A stretch of DNA of 64,000 nt from Pycnopodia helianthoides (Eukaryota; Echinodermata; Asteroidea; Forcipulatida; Asteriidae), in the NCBI GenBank assembly GCA_032158295.1, contig CM063258.1:935001-999000 (forward strand), read 5' to 3'. The notes below the pieces were generated by a model that had not been told where the DNA came from, ran no database searches, and saw only the letters and a program-made list of their open reading frames with translations. This document shows positions 1 to 10,000 of the stretch, one piece after another. The first letter of the stretch is position 1; every line of letters begins with the position of its first letter. Position numbers and translations under genes: made by a program.

Positions 1-446
1 AGGGCAATAGCCCGAACAACTCATTGTTTGTTTTTTTATTTTTTATTTTTAGGTGTTCGGGGCAATAGCCAAAAAAAGGTTTAACATTTAAAAAAATCAT
101 AACTCATGAACAACACAATGGAATTTTACAATCTATACATCATCTCTTTCTATGCACAACGCAAACAAGGGTAAAAGGCCACTCTTGATAAGGGGCTATA
201 AGAAGAAGGAAAAAGGGGGAGCAACTGGCAGACCTTTGCCTAGTCCAGAAACAAGGCCCCACCCTTTTCATTGGACCGCTGCAAAATATGGGGTAACAAC
301 GCCAGGCAGAAAACCCTACACACACTGCTTTAATGTGTTCCCTTTGTTTTATTATGCTCAACACTTTAGCATGAACTCAAAGAATGTTTCTGATACAAAT
401 TAAACCTTTTTCTTTGTTGTTTTTTTTCTTGCCTTTTTTTCGGCAG
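1..446 (+). other. Intron of the TTF1-like gene (partial)
   Basis: The sequence ggcaatagcc occurs twice as a direct repeat within the first 70 bases around a T-rich spacer. No exon is seen. The tract ends in the poly-pyrimidine acceptor at 412-446. Confidence 0.4.
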
Positions 447-527
447 GTATCAGTCACTGAGCTGGCGATTCGATGAACGGAAAAGGCATACATGGGAAGC
501 AAAGGATTATATTGACTTAATTGAAAT
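447..527 (+). CDS. TTF1: TTF1-like exon a
   Basis: The acceptor is a long pyrimidine tract ending cggcag and the donor is gtgagt at 528. The exon enters with the last base of a split codon and leaves in phase 2. It encodes YQSLSWRFDERKRTWEAKD and YIDLIE, the start of a Myb-like unit. Confidence 0.65.
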
Positions 528-3500
528 GTGAGTCGAGGTACCAGACTTTTCATGGTTAAAATCAATCTCATTGACAAATAGGAATATCTTATTTTGTTGC
601 TGGGATGTGTATTTATTATTTCTTAAATTTAAATTTCGTGTCCTTTAAAAGAGGGGCTCTTAGGTCAAGTTGAGTTTTGTGATGCACTCATTTTCCAATA
701 GATTGAAAATGGGGAAAAAATTACAAGTCTCAAACCTCACATTAAAACGGTGTAAACTGCCACTGTGTTTGATACCCATCAAGTGAAATTTTTGTAAAAA
801 TCCAAAAATGTTTGATAATCACATTTCAAATATATGGTCTGTGCATTTTTGTACGGAGAATTTTCAGTTCATTCCTAAATTCTGATGATATTCAATCGTA
901 ACGATTTTGAATTTAACCGACTGGCGCAGAAATACATCTTTGGAATGTACAGGCCCATTTGTGTTTGATGTTCGCTGGCATGTGTCAAATATCACTCTGA
1001 AAGAGTGTCAAATAAAATGATATTTTACATCGTTTTAACATGAGGTTAGAGACTTGTACGTGTTTGAAACAAATTTCTCAAGCATAATTATTATTTTTTC
1101 CCCAAAAAACTAAGAAAATAAATAAAGTAAAAGAAGAAGAAAATAGGCAATATCAGGGGATGAAGTGAAGTGTAACATATTTAATTTTCAGGCCGTGAAT
1201 TTTATTTTGAAAGGCCCTGTACACTATTGGTAAGATCGAAAAACACAATGTTCACAGATTCACACATAACTTATATGATTTAAAGTAAGTAATGGTAGAA
1301 AGGGTTCCTTAAAATATTTCTGCCTAAAATGCTACCGTTTCTGAGAAACGAGTAAAACAATAGTAATTATCGCGCGCGATAATTAGAAAAAACAGAAAAC
1401 ACATAAGATCTCTTTTCACTATTTTCTCGTGACCTCGATGACCAATTGAGCTCAAACTTTCACAGGTTTGTTTGTTCATGCATATGTTTAATCACACAAA
1501 ATGTGGACACTGATTTTGAGCTGTTACCAAAAGTGCACAATACCTTTAAGAGGGCCTGGGGTCGATTTCACAAAACTCTTCCTAACTTAGGACTAGTCTT
1601 AGGCAATGCTAAGAGATAGGAGTAGTCCTAAGTACTGGTCCTAACTTAGGACTAGTCCTATCTCTTAGCAATGCCTAGGACTAGTCCTAAGTTAGGAAGA
1701 GTTTTGTGAAATCGACCCCCAGCCATTTTCATTTTGCAAAATGCACTTCAGATGGAAAACCTTAAAGTCTATGGGCAGCTTTTGAAGGGGCACCAAGACC
1801 AAGACCAGGGGGCAACACAGACGCCATGGCCACCAGGGCCATCGTGTAATTCCAGGCATGAATTTTGTTGGTCAAAATTTCCATTTGATTTAAAAGAATT
1901 AGTATGAAGAATTTCCGTGGAAGACAAAATAAGACAACAGTTTATTATCATCTTGTTTTTTGTTTATTAATTAATTTATTTGTTAGGGTGGATGCTGCTG
2001 ATGTGAACGAGGAGTTTGAAATAGATTGGTTGGGCATTTTCGAAAAGCTCAGTGACAGGTAAGTTTGTCATGAATTAGTTACCGCTAGGAATCTTCATTT
2101 GTTTTCACGTCCACCCTGACGGGATTGTTTTAGCGGAATTGCCGGAATCATTTTTTCTTAGAGAGTACCTCTTAGAGTGTACCTCTAGCACAATGAAACC
2201 ACGACTTTGAGGCAAAGTATTCCTTTGGTTTTTGGAACCGTTTGATTGTTTTAATCCTATACAAATGTAGATATATACAATAAAAGTTAACCTGTACAAA
2301 ATTTATTTCAAAAGGGGAAGCGGTTACATCCACACAGGAAGAATAATCCGTAATTGGAATACATGATCTGAGAAATGTTTCATGCAGAAACGTTATTCAG
2401 ATTGAATTTAAAAAAAATCTCTCTCTCTAAAACAACATTCCTTCGAGGAGAATTGTGTTTCTTAAGATGTTATACATTATCAACAGCTGCAGTGCTTCTT
2501 ACCAAGGAAGTGTTGACGGTCATTAATTTTTGAAGTATACCCCTCCCTTTAACAAAGTTAAGAGAACAAAGGTTCTGTTTGAAGCACCTGGGATTTTGTT
2601 GTTGTTGTTAAGAAAATGACATATTCATGCACATGCACCGTGAATCGCAAAACCTCGGCCACGAGACACGGCCGCTACCTGGGCCCATGACCCTAACCAA
2701 GGCAGGAATCTTTGTCTGCTCAGACTTGCCTCCATTGAGCTGAAATACAATGAAATGCAACAGTTGGTGCCTCTCGATGCCATGTAATCCTCTTTTTGCA
2801 ATAATAGGACAAAGGTATGGAATCAAAGATTAGATAATAACCTCTTCCTTCCCCCTTTCCCCCCTCCCCTCCCCTCCCCTCCCCCCCCCCCACAGAGACA
2901 AAATTGTACGTTTTTTCCACTGCCAACTTCCTCTTTGCACGTTGAGTACATACTCTGACCACACTCGGTAGTGGACAAAAGGGGCGGCCGATGCACCCGT
3001 CATCCGATGTGACACGCAAATATCAAGTTGCATGTCATCAAAATTCAAGCTGGGAAAATATTGGCTTAGCACTTCTCTCCACTTTGATCAACCCAATCCG
3101 TGTTGTCGTTTCATTTTCCAGGGTCTGTAGTAAATCCCAACTAACAACCTTTTGGCAGAAAGTTAAGATGAAGTTTGCCCCCAACTACTATTTCATGGAA
3201 TTTAGCGGTAAGCAGAGAGATGAAAAGATAGTTGTTTGTTTAAATTATTTGTTTAAATTATTTGTTTTCTGTTTTAGTCTTCTTTGTTAGTTTAAAAGAC
3301 AGAAATTGCCTTCATCCGGAATAACAATAATTTTTAAAAAGCAGTACTTATATAACGCTCTATCACATTCGATGGGCATCTCAAAGCGCTCAGTATTTTT
3401 TCTGCAAGGAATATGTGGAGCTACGTTTTGAAGTATGAGGCCCTTTTCCTTTATATAGCACCATGAAATAGTTCACCAGGCGCTGTGGTGCAATATGCAG

Positions 3501-3981
3501 CCAATCAAACCAGGAACACCCCTTCTCTTAACAAAAGAAAAATTTAACAAACATAAAGAAGAAGAAAAATAATACCCAGCCAGCCCAGATCGTTTGTTTA
3601 AGTCAGGAAGAGTCATTGACAGCTACTGATTTTGGAGACCTTTGATCTTAAATATCTGCATCATTTGAGGAAAAGTTTGTTCTTCACTGTATAGTATATA
3701 TTATTGAGTCATTTAATAATTTTAAATCAAAATTTGGGATGGGTCAAAACATTTTTTTTTTAAAATTAATCGACCCTAAGTATTATTTTGTTATTTTTTT
3801 TACAGACATTTTAGACACTTTGGTTGAAAAAGCTATTCCGAATTTGAAAGAGGCTGCTGCCAAGAAAGTGGAAGCCGAGGCCAAGAGAGCTGCCAGGCAG
3901 CAGAAAAAGAACTCTAAGATCTATTTCATCTCGGATTCAGACGAGGAAGATGAAGACTCCGCTGACGAGTGGATGATGTAG
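447..3981 (+). CDS. TTF1: TTF1-like Myb/SANT protein, last four coding exons (5' part outside window)
   Basis: Exons 447-527, 1987-2058, 3122-3207 and 3806-3981 all have AG acceptors. The first three have GT donors and the last ends in a TAG stop. Splice phases agree at each junction. The joined product is about 138 residues. It begins with YQSLSWRFDERKRTWEAKD, followed by a Myb/SANT-like unit with spaced tryptophans (EIDWLGIFEKLSD, then TTFWQKVKMKF), then DILDTLVEKAIPNLKE, a charged Ala/Lys/Glu helix and an acidic tail SDSDEEDEDSADEW. The Myb-like unit followed by an I-D-x-L-x-E-x-x-x-P-x-L-K-E segment resembles the C-terminus of transcription termination factor 1, which binds rDNA terminators in the nucleolus and stops RNA polymerase I. 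Linkage to DDX31 supports this, since both lie on human 9q34. The N-terminus and first Myb repeats must lie upstream of base 1. Another Myb-family protein is possible. Confidence 0.65.
651..1065 (+). repeat. Dispersed repeat family F, copy 1 (TTF1 intron)
   Basis: It starts GAGGGGCTCTTAGGTCAAG and ends near AACATGAGGTTAGAGACTTG. A diverged second copy lies at 30555-31402, and the right end alone appears at 43742-43866. The shared order of short blocks (ccaatagat, ctgtacattttgt, cccatttgt, ctctgaaagagt) shows these are one family. Confidence 0.6.
1210..1550 (+). mobile_element. MITE-like family D, copy 1
   Basis: About 340 bp with imperfect inverted ends (AAAGGCCCTGTACACTATTGG at the left, TGCACAATACCTTTAA at the right). 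The centre holds a perfect palindrome around cgcgcg (AATTATCGCGCGCGATAATT). It carries the CTCGTGACC / TTGAGCTCAAACTTTCACAGG module also found in families B and C. Confidence 0.65.
1557..1720. mobile_element. Near-perfect palindromic foldback element
   Basis: The left arm GGGGTCGATTTCACAAAAC is mirrored by the right arm ending in GTTTTGTGAAATCGACCCC. Most of the 164 bp pairs, with repeated CTAACTTAGGACTAGTCC units inside the arms. It sits directly beside family D and family J copies in one intron. Confidence 0.8.
1721..1862 (-). repeat. Dispersed repeat family J
   Basis: This family reads, in opposite orientation, GCCTTGGTGCCCCTTCAAAAG, then GACTTTAAGATTTTCC, GAAGTGCCCTTTGCAAAATG, CCCTCTCAAAGATGAAATT and CCAGGCCTG. 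Copies are at 9925-10035, 12424-12592, 32940-33450, 34095-34250, 39460-39612 and 57903-58016. No coding capacity is seen. Confidence 0.7.
1987..2058 (+). CDS. TTF1: TTF1-like exon b
   Basis: The acceptor is ttgttag and the donor gtaagt. The split Met codon is completed, then VDAADVNEEFEIDWLGIF and EKLSD follow. The conserved Trp and the following helix fit a Myb/SANT repeat. Confidence 0.65.
2209..2552 (+). mobile_element. MITE-like family A, copy 1
   Basis: Begins GGCAAAGTATTCCTTTGGTTTTTGG and ends GTATACCCCTCCCTTTAA. Internal marks are AACCTGTGAAAATT-like, TTTCAAAAGG, GGAAGAATAATCC, and TCTGAGAAATGTTTCATGC. Other copies are at 14551-14825, 25479-25720, 29449-29700, 52168-52556 (reverse) and 58060-58256 (right half). 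Confidence 0.7.
2715..2850 (+). repeat. Dispersed repeat family K fragment
   Basis: Shares CTTGCCTCCATTGAGCTGAA, GGACAAAGGT and a following TGGAATC with 20455-20600. Identity of the parent element is unknown. Confidence 0.5.
2840..2893 (+). repeat. Polypyrimidine tract (CCCCT repeats)
   Basis: Over 50 bases of almost pure C and T with repeated CCCCT units in the TTF1-like intron. Such tracts can form triplex DNA and often mark variable length. Confidence 0.7.
3122..3207 (+). CDS. TTF1: TTF1-like exon c
   Basis: The acceptor is cattttccag and the donor gtaagc. The exon encodes VCSKSQLTTFWQKVKMKF then APNYYFMEFS, the third helix of the Myb-like unit with its W-Q-K-V-K signature. Confidence 0.65.
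3325..3540. repeat. Possible SINE-like repeat fragment
   Basis: The phrase GCAGTACTTATATAACGCTC followed by CTCAAAGCGCTCAG resembles the common marine-invertebrate SINE end 'ATTTATATAGCGC ... CAAAGCGCT'. No second copy was confirmed in this window. Confidence 0.35.
3806..3981 (+). CDS. TTF1: TTF1-like terminal exon d
   Basis: The acceptor is tttttttacag and the exon ends at TAG (3979-3981). It encodes DILDTLVEKAIPNLKE, an Ala/Lys/Glu-rich helix (AAAKKVEAEAKRAARQQKK), then KIYFISDSDEEDEDSADEW and a final MM. The acidic serine-rich tail contains likely CK2-type sites, as is common in nucleolar proteins. Confidence 0.7.
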
Positions 3982-4677
3982 AGAGCCGACTTCGTTTCAT
4001 GATGGTGATGCCGGACGTGACCAGCAGACAGGAGGATTGGCTTGGTGAAGATTAGTCTTGTATACAAACTCTTAGATGTTTGTGGACAGTGACTGAATGT
4101 AGATCCAACCTTCAGTCCCTGTTAAAAATAACAGCAGGTTTATGGACAGAAGGTGCGGCTTGAGAAGAGGCTACCATGTTTAAGATTAGTCTCCAAAAAC
4201 AAGCTTTAAACTGTGACTAAATATAAATAGATGTTGGAGAATTTTGGAGAATGGTCGTATCTTGTACATCTTGTAGAAAAAAGAGACATTTGTTTTTGTG
4301 GGCATTTGTTGTTGTCACACCACACCGTTTTTGTCTGTACATACATCTAAGGATTTTTAACAAAGATGTGACCATGTTACTTTTGTACCTTTGTACATAC
4401 AATTTTGAAATGTACATATTTTGGAATGGTTGCTGGGGGTGTCCAGAGCTCTAATTTGGGGTTGGGGAGACATCCACAAGACCACAGGGCTTGTAACTAA
4501 AAAGTTTTACTGGGCCAGAATTTTGTTTACAAGACCTGAATCAAAATGAAAAAAACTATCAACATAGCGTCTCAATTATGCTGTTTTTATTTGATCTAAT
4601 GACTTTCATACTCAACGGGATGGAAAGATATTTATCATCTAACAATCAACATTTGAACGTAATTTTTAAAAATTAAA
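3982..4677 (+). other. Probable 3' UTR of the TTF1-like gene
   Basis: AT-rich non-coding sequence after the TAG stop. No recognisable repeat lies in its first 600 bases. An ATTAAA hexamer at 4672-4677 is a possible polyadenylation signal; other weak AT-rich hexamers exist, so the end is uncertain. Confidence 0.4.
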
Positions 4678-5204
4678 GATGAGGTTTAGATATTGATAAC
4701 TGGTTAGAAATTGTCCGTAGGGTTCTGTACACATTTATTATAATCTTCTTAGACCATTAATTTAAATTCATAGTTTGTCGCATTAATACAAAAGGGTTGT
4801 TTCTCGATTTTGCAAAACTTTGTATCTCGCACGAAGATGCTCTGTTAAAACATTGTATTTTGGTGCTTAATATTTAAACTCCTGCGTAATGTAAGTAATA
4901 TTTTAGGAGATCAACGTTTTTGCACTGAAATGATGAGTTACCACGAGGAACAAGTTCCTTTATACCTGGTCTAGTTTACAACCCTTTTAAATTGGTTTTG
5001 TCCATGAATTTTACTTGATTTTTATCACCCTCTGTTTAAAATTTTACGGGGCAATATCTCTGTTTTTGAACATTCAAAAGAGCTTTATTTTGCTTTTAGT
5101 ACTACTTTTAGATATCAAGGTGTATATCACACCGAGTAGGACAGGATCGAACCGGTCAGTGCATGAAATATTCCAGTAAAAATACGTTGTCATCTTTCTT
5201 TTTA
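4678..5204. other. Intergenic spacer between the TTF1-like gene and DDX31, repeat-poor
   Basis: AT-rich sequence with no ORF, RNA gene or repeat copy that I can recognise. Confidence 0.3.
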
Positions 5205-5300
5205 AATAAATTGGGGTTGAACAAAGAAATATTGACTAGAGTGGGATTTGAACCATCGACCTCTTTCTTTTTCAAATGTCTTAATTACTTGGGTGCTTTA
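5205..5300 (-). mobile_element. tRNA-derived SINE fragment (type 1)
   Basis: GGGTTGAACAAAGAAATATTGA followed by the reverse of a tRNA TPsiC arm (gggatttgaaccatcgacc). It matches the head of the longer copies at 16305-16590 and 47590-47945. Confidence 0.6.
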
Positions 5301-5378
5301 CTACAGGCATGTGAATTGCCAGGATTGTTTTCCTGATTTCGGGATATTTCACTGGTCTCCCTACACCTTAAGATTTTC

Positions 5379-5774
5379 TTAAAGGAAAATTACAGAATTG
5401 GTAAGAAAAAAACTTGTAAAATATACATTTGATCACAGATTTACATCAAACTTACACGGTCTAATGATGATGATAGTAGAAAAAACATTCCTTGAAATAT
5501 TTCTGTCTGAAATGCCATATTTGATGAGAAATGAATAAACTAATTTTCCGATTGGAGTTTATCGCTCAGTGAGCGTTTTATTCATTTGTTGAATCTATTA
5601 TGATTTCATGCAAATGTGTAATCGGTTTTTCACTATTTTCTCGTGACCCAGATGGCCGATCAATCTCAAACTTCTACAGGTTTGTCAGTTTATGTATATG
5701 ATGGATTACACAAAGTGCTTACACTGCCAGCAACTGTTTTGTTAGCAAAATCCAATTCTGTAATGTTCCTTTAA
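5379..5774 (+). mobile_element. MITE family C, copy 1
   Basis: About 395 bp with inverted ends: AAAGGAAAATTACAGAATTGG at the left, CCAATTCTGTAATGTTCCTTT at the right. The centre is a hairpin around GTTTATCGCTCAGTGAGCG. Full-length copies also occur at 18630-18990 (reverse), 26633-27020 and 31400-31792 (reverse). Flanking TTAA suggests a TTAA-targeting transposase. Confidence 0.8.
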
Positions 5775-5993
5775 ATATTCTGAATTCATTTCAATAGTGT
5801 TATACTATTGGTCTTGGTTTAGAGTTCCCTGTCTATTGCTATATTTCGATCACTGGTTTCGCTTTTGGTCATTGCCTCATAATCAATAAAGTAATTTTCA
5901 TATTTTTTCTTTGTTGATAAAAAACCCTATATTTTGAGTCACTGTCCGACTTCTTGCATTTCCTCGTGTCTTTACCCTATTTGATCCTTAGAT

Positions 5994-6374
5994 TAAAGGC
6001 AGTGGACACTATCGGTAATTACTCAAAATAATTATTAGCATAAAACCTTACTTGGTAACGAGTAATGGGGAGAGGTTGACAGTTTAAAACATTGTGAGAA
6101 ACGGCTCCCTCTGAAGTGACATAGTTTTCGAGAAAGAAGTAATTTTCCACGAATTTGATTTCGAGACCTCAGAATTAGAATTTGAGGTCTCGAAATCAAC
6201 CATCTGAAAGCACACAACTTTGTGTGACAAGGGTGTTTTTTCTTTATATCTCGCAACTTCGACGACCAATTGAGCTCAAGTTTTTACAGGTCTGTTATTT
6301 TGTGCATATGTTCAGATACACCAAGTGAGAAGACTGGTCTTTGACAATTACCAAAGGTGTCCAGTGTCTTTAAG
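5994..6374 (+). mobile_element. MITE family B, copy 1
   Basis: Ends are AAAGGCAGTGGACACTATCGG and AATTACCAAAGGTGTCCAGTG + TCTTTAA, imperfect inverted repeats. Internally GATTTCGAGACCTCAGAATT is mirrored, forming a hairpin. The CAACTTCGACGACCAATTGAG / CACAGG module matches families C and D. Other copies: 9407-9783, 12855-13003, 30966-31302, 43466-43741. Confidence 0.8.
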
Positions 6375-6799
6375 TGAGTTTCCCAAAGGTTTAGTTTTAT
6401 TATTTGAAATATTTCAAAGTGTTCCATTTTTCAGGGTTACATTTTTTTAAAACTCCAACTGCGCTATGCCATGGCCTATGCACACAAACCACAAGGCCCC
6501 CCAAAACAGATCCCTGCCCTGCAAAAAACTTGTTTGTGTTTTGTTTTCTTTGCTTGCCCTGAAAACAGCAGTATCTCTTGGCAAAATAAGTGTGACCATT
6601 TAAATTATTTGCAGTGACTAGTTTTTTGCTTATCACAGAGGAAATTCTATGAAATATAAGTCTGTTTCAACTTTATATTATCATTAAATTTTTCATTAAT
6701 AATAAAAGGCTTCAAGCAGAAACATTTTATATTGATGATCGGTATTGTTTTTGTAATTTAATTCAATTTGTGCTAATTCCCTCTCGTACCAGTCCCTTT

Positions 6800-6976
6800 A
6801 AACAAAAGTTACAAATATTCTGTCGATAGAGGGCGCTACGACAGCCACATGTTTTAGTTACTGGATGGACAGCGTGCAGCTGAGATTGTCAAAACATAAA
6901 CACGGTCTCGTCATTCAGTTCAGCAGTTCGGGAATTATTGGTTACTAATTTCAATTTTTGCACTTAAATCGTCACC
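6800..6976 (+). promoter_or_regulatory. Putative DDX31 promoter and 5' UTR
   Basis: Repeat-free sequence directly before the start codon. It includes a GATAGAGGGCGCTA motif (6825-6838, CTCF-like core), a CACATG E-box and a TCATTCAGTTC stretch that could be an initiator. No TATA box is near. The start codon context is CACCATGG, an optimal Kozak sequence. Confidence 0.4.
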
Positions 6977-7033
6977 ATGGAAGAGGAATCTGGGCTTATG
7001 CTGAACCTGGATTACTCAGGGAAGCGAAATAAG
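6977..7033 (+). CDS. DDX31: DDX31 exon 1
   Basis: The ATG lies in CACCATGG. The exon encodes [19 protein letters not shown] and ends at donor gtattt in phase 0, which joins exon 2 in frame. Confidence 0.75.
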
Positions 7034-10000
7034 GTATTTTAGTAATTTTTTGATGAGTGATTTGAGTTAAACTTCTCTGTACTGTGTGAACATTTTATTT
7101 TGAAACTCTACACAGTGCTACTGCTAGTGCTACTAGCTAGTGATAGTGACAATATACGTCGTCATGGTCGTGAGCTTGTTCCAATTTTGTTGAATAATTT
7201 TCTGTTATTTGGAGACAAGTTAACAAGAAATTGATTTAAATCAGAACTTCAGAAGTCCTTGTGGAATGACACCTATAGTCGTGGCCGAGCGATTAATAAG
7301 AGCACCTGACTGACAGACTCAACTTTGCTCTGCCTCTGGTGTAAAGCAAGGTGTGGGTTTATTGCGTAAGTTGTGCACAACCTACCTCCATGGCACAACT
7401 ATCACAAGAAGTCTTGCGCAAGCGCACTTACGAAGTTGCATAAAGTTTTGTGAAATCGGCTGCTGGTCTTCACACTTCACTTCAGCCCAGGTTGGACTCC
7501 TCCGTTGCATACAACGCGACGGAGTCCAGGATATAAAGGTCCCGTACCATTGCGAAAAAATTTATAACAACATTTTTTTATATTTTTACCTTTTTGAGGA
7601 AGCTGAAACTTGACTCGCATATTCCTTGTGTCCTAAACCTTACGCCTGCTCTATTCAGAATTGCAAATTATATCCTTGGATGACAATATTGTGAAAATAA
7701 AATGGAAAATTTACGCATTCTCGGCGACAGCCTAAACTGACAAGACGTGAATGCTTCAGCGCATGTGCGTCCTCAGACACGCCCACAAATCTAACACGGA
7801 AGTCGGTCGGGTTGCTTTGCATGCCGCGCATGCGCACATAAGCTTTAACGGTCACTTGGTACACGACGGTCACAACGCCAGTACAGTCACAACTCGGACT
7901 TATTTTCGGAAATAATGTCATCCATGGATGTATTTGTTTGTTGTGAACTCATCAAAAGTGTAGTTAGGACACCAAGAATGTATGAATGGAGTTTCAGCTT
8001 CTCAAATCAGGTAAAAATATGAAAAAACATTAGCTCAAAATATGTTCGCATTGTAGAGAAGCTTTATACCCAGGACGTCAGTGCAGTGGCACTGACTGAT
8101 GTCCTACCAGGGCTAACTTCACTTGTGTCCTTAAGAAAGACATGATTTAACCATTGCTTCGTCCTTCGTAGGTCTTGTGTGTTGTATTAAAAAGTATTAG
8201 TATTAATGCACGCTAAAAAAGACCCCAGCATGCCTAGGGCCGAGTACAATTGGTTCACCCCTGTGTGTCTCGTTGGGGATGCACCTTGATCACCGACGAC
8301 GTGAGCTGTACGATTGAACTGAATGGATGAGTCGCTAGATAAGGGTTCACACTTGGTCACACTATTGGGGCTACAGTTACTAAAGCTAGCATAGCAGTAG
8401 CAACCCTAGTTGCGATAATCATAACCCTCCATCCGCCTCCCGATGTTTGCACGTGTATATGTGCATTATGCATGGACATGTCGACCGTCGGAAGGATGGA
8501 CAGTTACAATTATCGCAACTAGAGCAACCCTCTAAATCCATAACGAAAGCTTATTTTTGACACCCCAAGCAATAAACTAGGGAGACCACTCAACACGAGG
8601 CCAGATTGCTCAGTTGGTAGAGCACCGGCATGCTAATCCGAAGGTCGCAGGTTCACATCCCACTCTAGTCCGTTTTTGTTGCTAATTGAAAACTAATTTT
8701 CCTGAAAACTATCCAGAGAAACTATTTTCGAGATACACATAAAGAGCTCCAGAGAGCACCAAATTCAAAACCAGATGACAAACCGCACAAGTTTCATCAA
8801 CCAAGACCGTCCACAGTGCACCCAAGAGCAAACGATGCTACCACTACAGGGACAACACAAGGAGCAGCTGAGAGCGTGGCAAGAACTAGAGGTCATGGTG
8901 CGGCCGACAGGTCAAAGGTGACTGGTTCATCATCAGGTCATGGCAAGGTCATCTCGTCACTGTTCAGAAACAATCCGAAGATACCAAGCGTAGAAGTGTG
9001 AGTACAGAAACAAGATGTGTTTTGGGAGATGTAGATGTTATTGTAAATCCAGGTTGAGTATACCATTGTACAGCTATGATTACGACTGCTTGTGTGTCGC
9101 ATGAATTGTGCGTTGTGTACATTGTTATTGCGATGTGGTCTGCATTCCATTGCACTTTCAAGTGAATGTTTTGACAGTTATCCAAATTGTTAACTGGATG
9201 TTCGGTCGGTTAGCTGTGTAAGTGGCACAGGCTTAATGACTGTACCTTTGATATTTCCCAAATGGAGTGACCTTTTGAAAATTGAAGATGAAATTCCAGG
9301 CCTGTAGTGTAAGTGTTGTTTTGGGAGGTCAGGGGCCGATTCTACAAAGCACTAAGACCCATCTTTAAAGATGAGCTGTCAATAATGAAAACTCCAATGT
9401 ATTGATTTAAAGGCAGGGTATACTTTGGTAACTATCTAAGTCCAGTATACTCACTTCATGTATCCCAACAAATGCATAATGAGAAACCTGTGAAAATTTG
9501 AGCTCAATTGGTCATCGAAGTTGCAAGAAAATTATGAACGAAAAAAACCCTTGTTGCAAAGACTTGTATGCTTTCAGATGCTGAGAAAGGCTTCATGCCT
9601 GAAGCCCTTCTCAGATTCAAATTTGTGGGTAAAAAATTACCTCTTTCTCTAAAACTACATTTACTTCAGAGGGAGTCGTTTCTCGCAATGTTTTATACTA
9701 TCAGCAGCTCTCAGGTGCTCCTTACCAAGTAAGTTTTATGGTTATTTTTGGAGTAATTACCAAAGGTATACCCTGCCTTTAAACTTTGATGCAAAGTGTT
9801 GAACTGTTTTGTAAAGTTTTGTTGTTTATCCCACACAGGGTCAAGGTGAAGTCTGGAAAGGAGGCCATCTTTTCAGCCAAATCTTTTCATGATCTTCCAC
9901 TCCATCCGCACCTGGTAAGTTCAGGTCTAAAGTACACAGAGGCTAAGGCCTCTGTTGCCCTAGATTTTAGGATTTTTCACTGGAAAGTGCCCTTTGCAAA

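Noticed and set aside
8602..8672. tRNA gene candidate with good box A and box B
   Set aside because: Acceptor stem does not pair well, and the same head with the same flanks recurs at 16305, 41800 and 47590, so it is a SINE.
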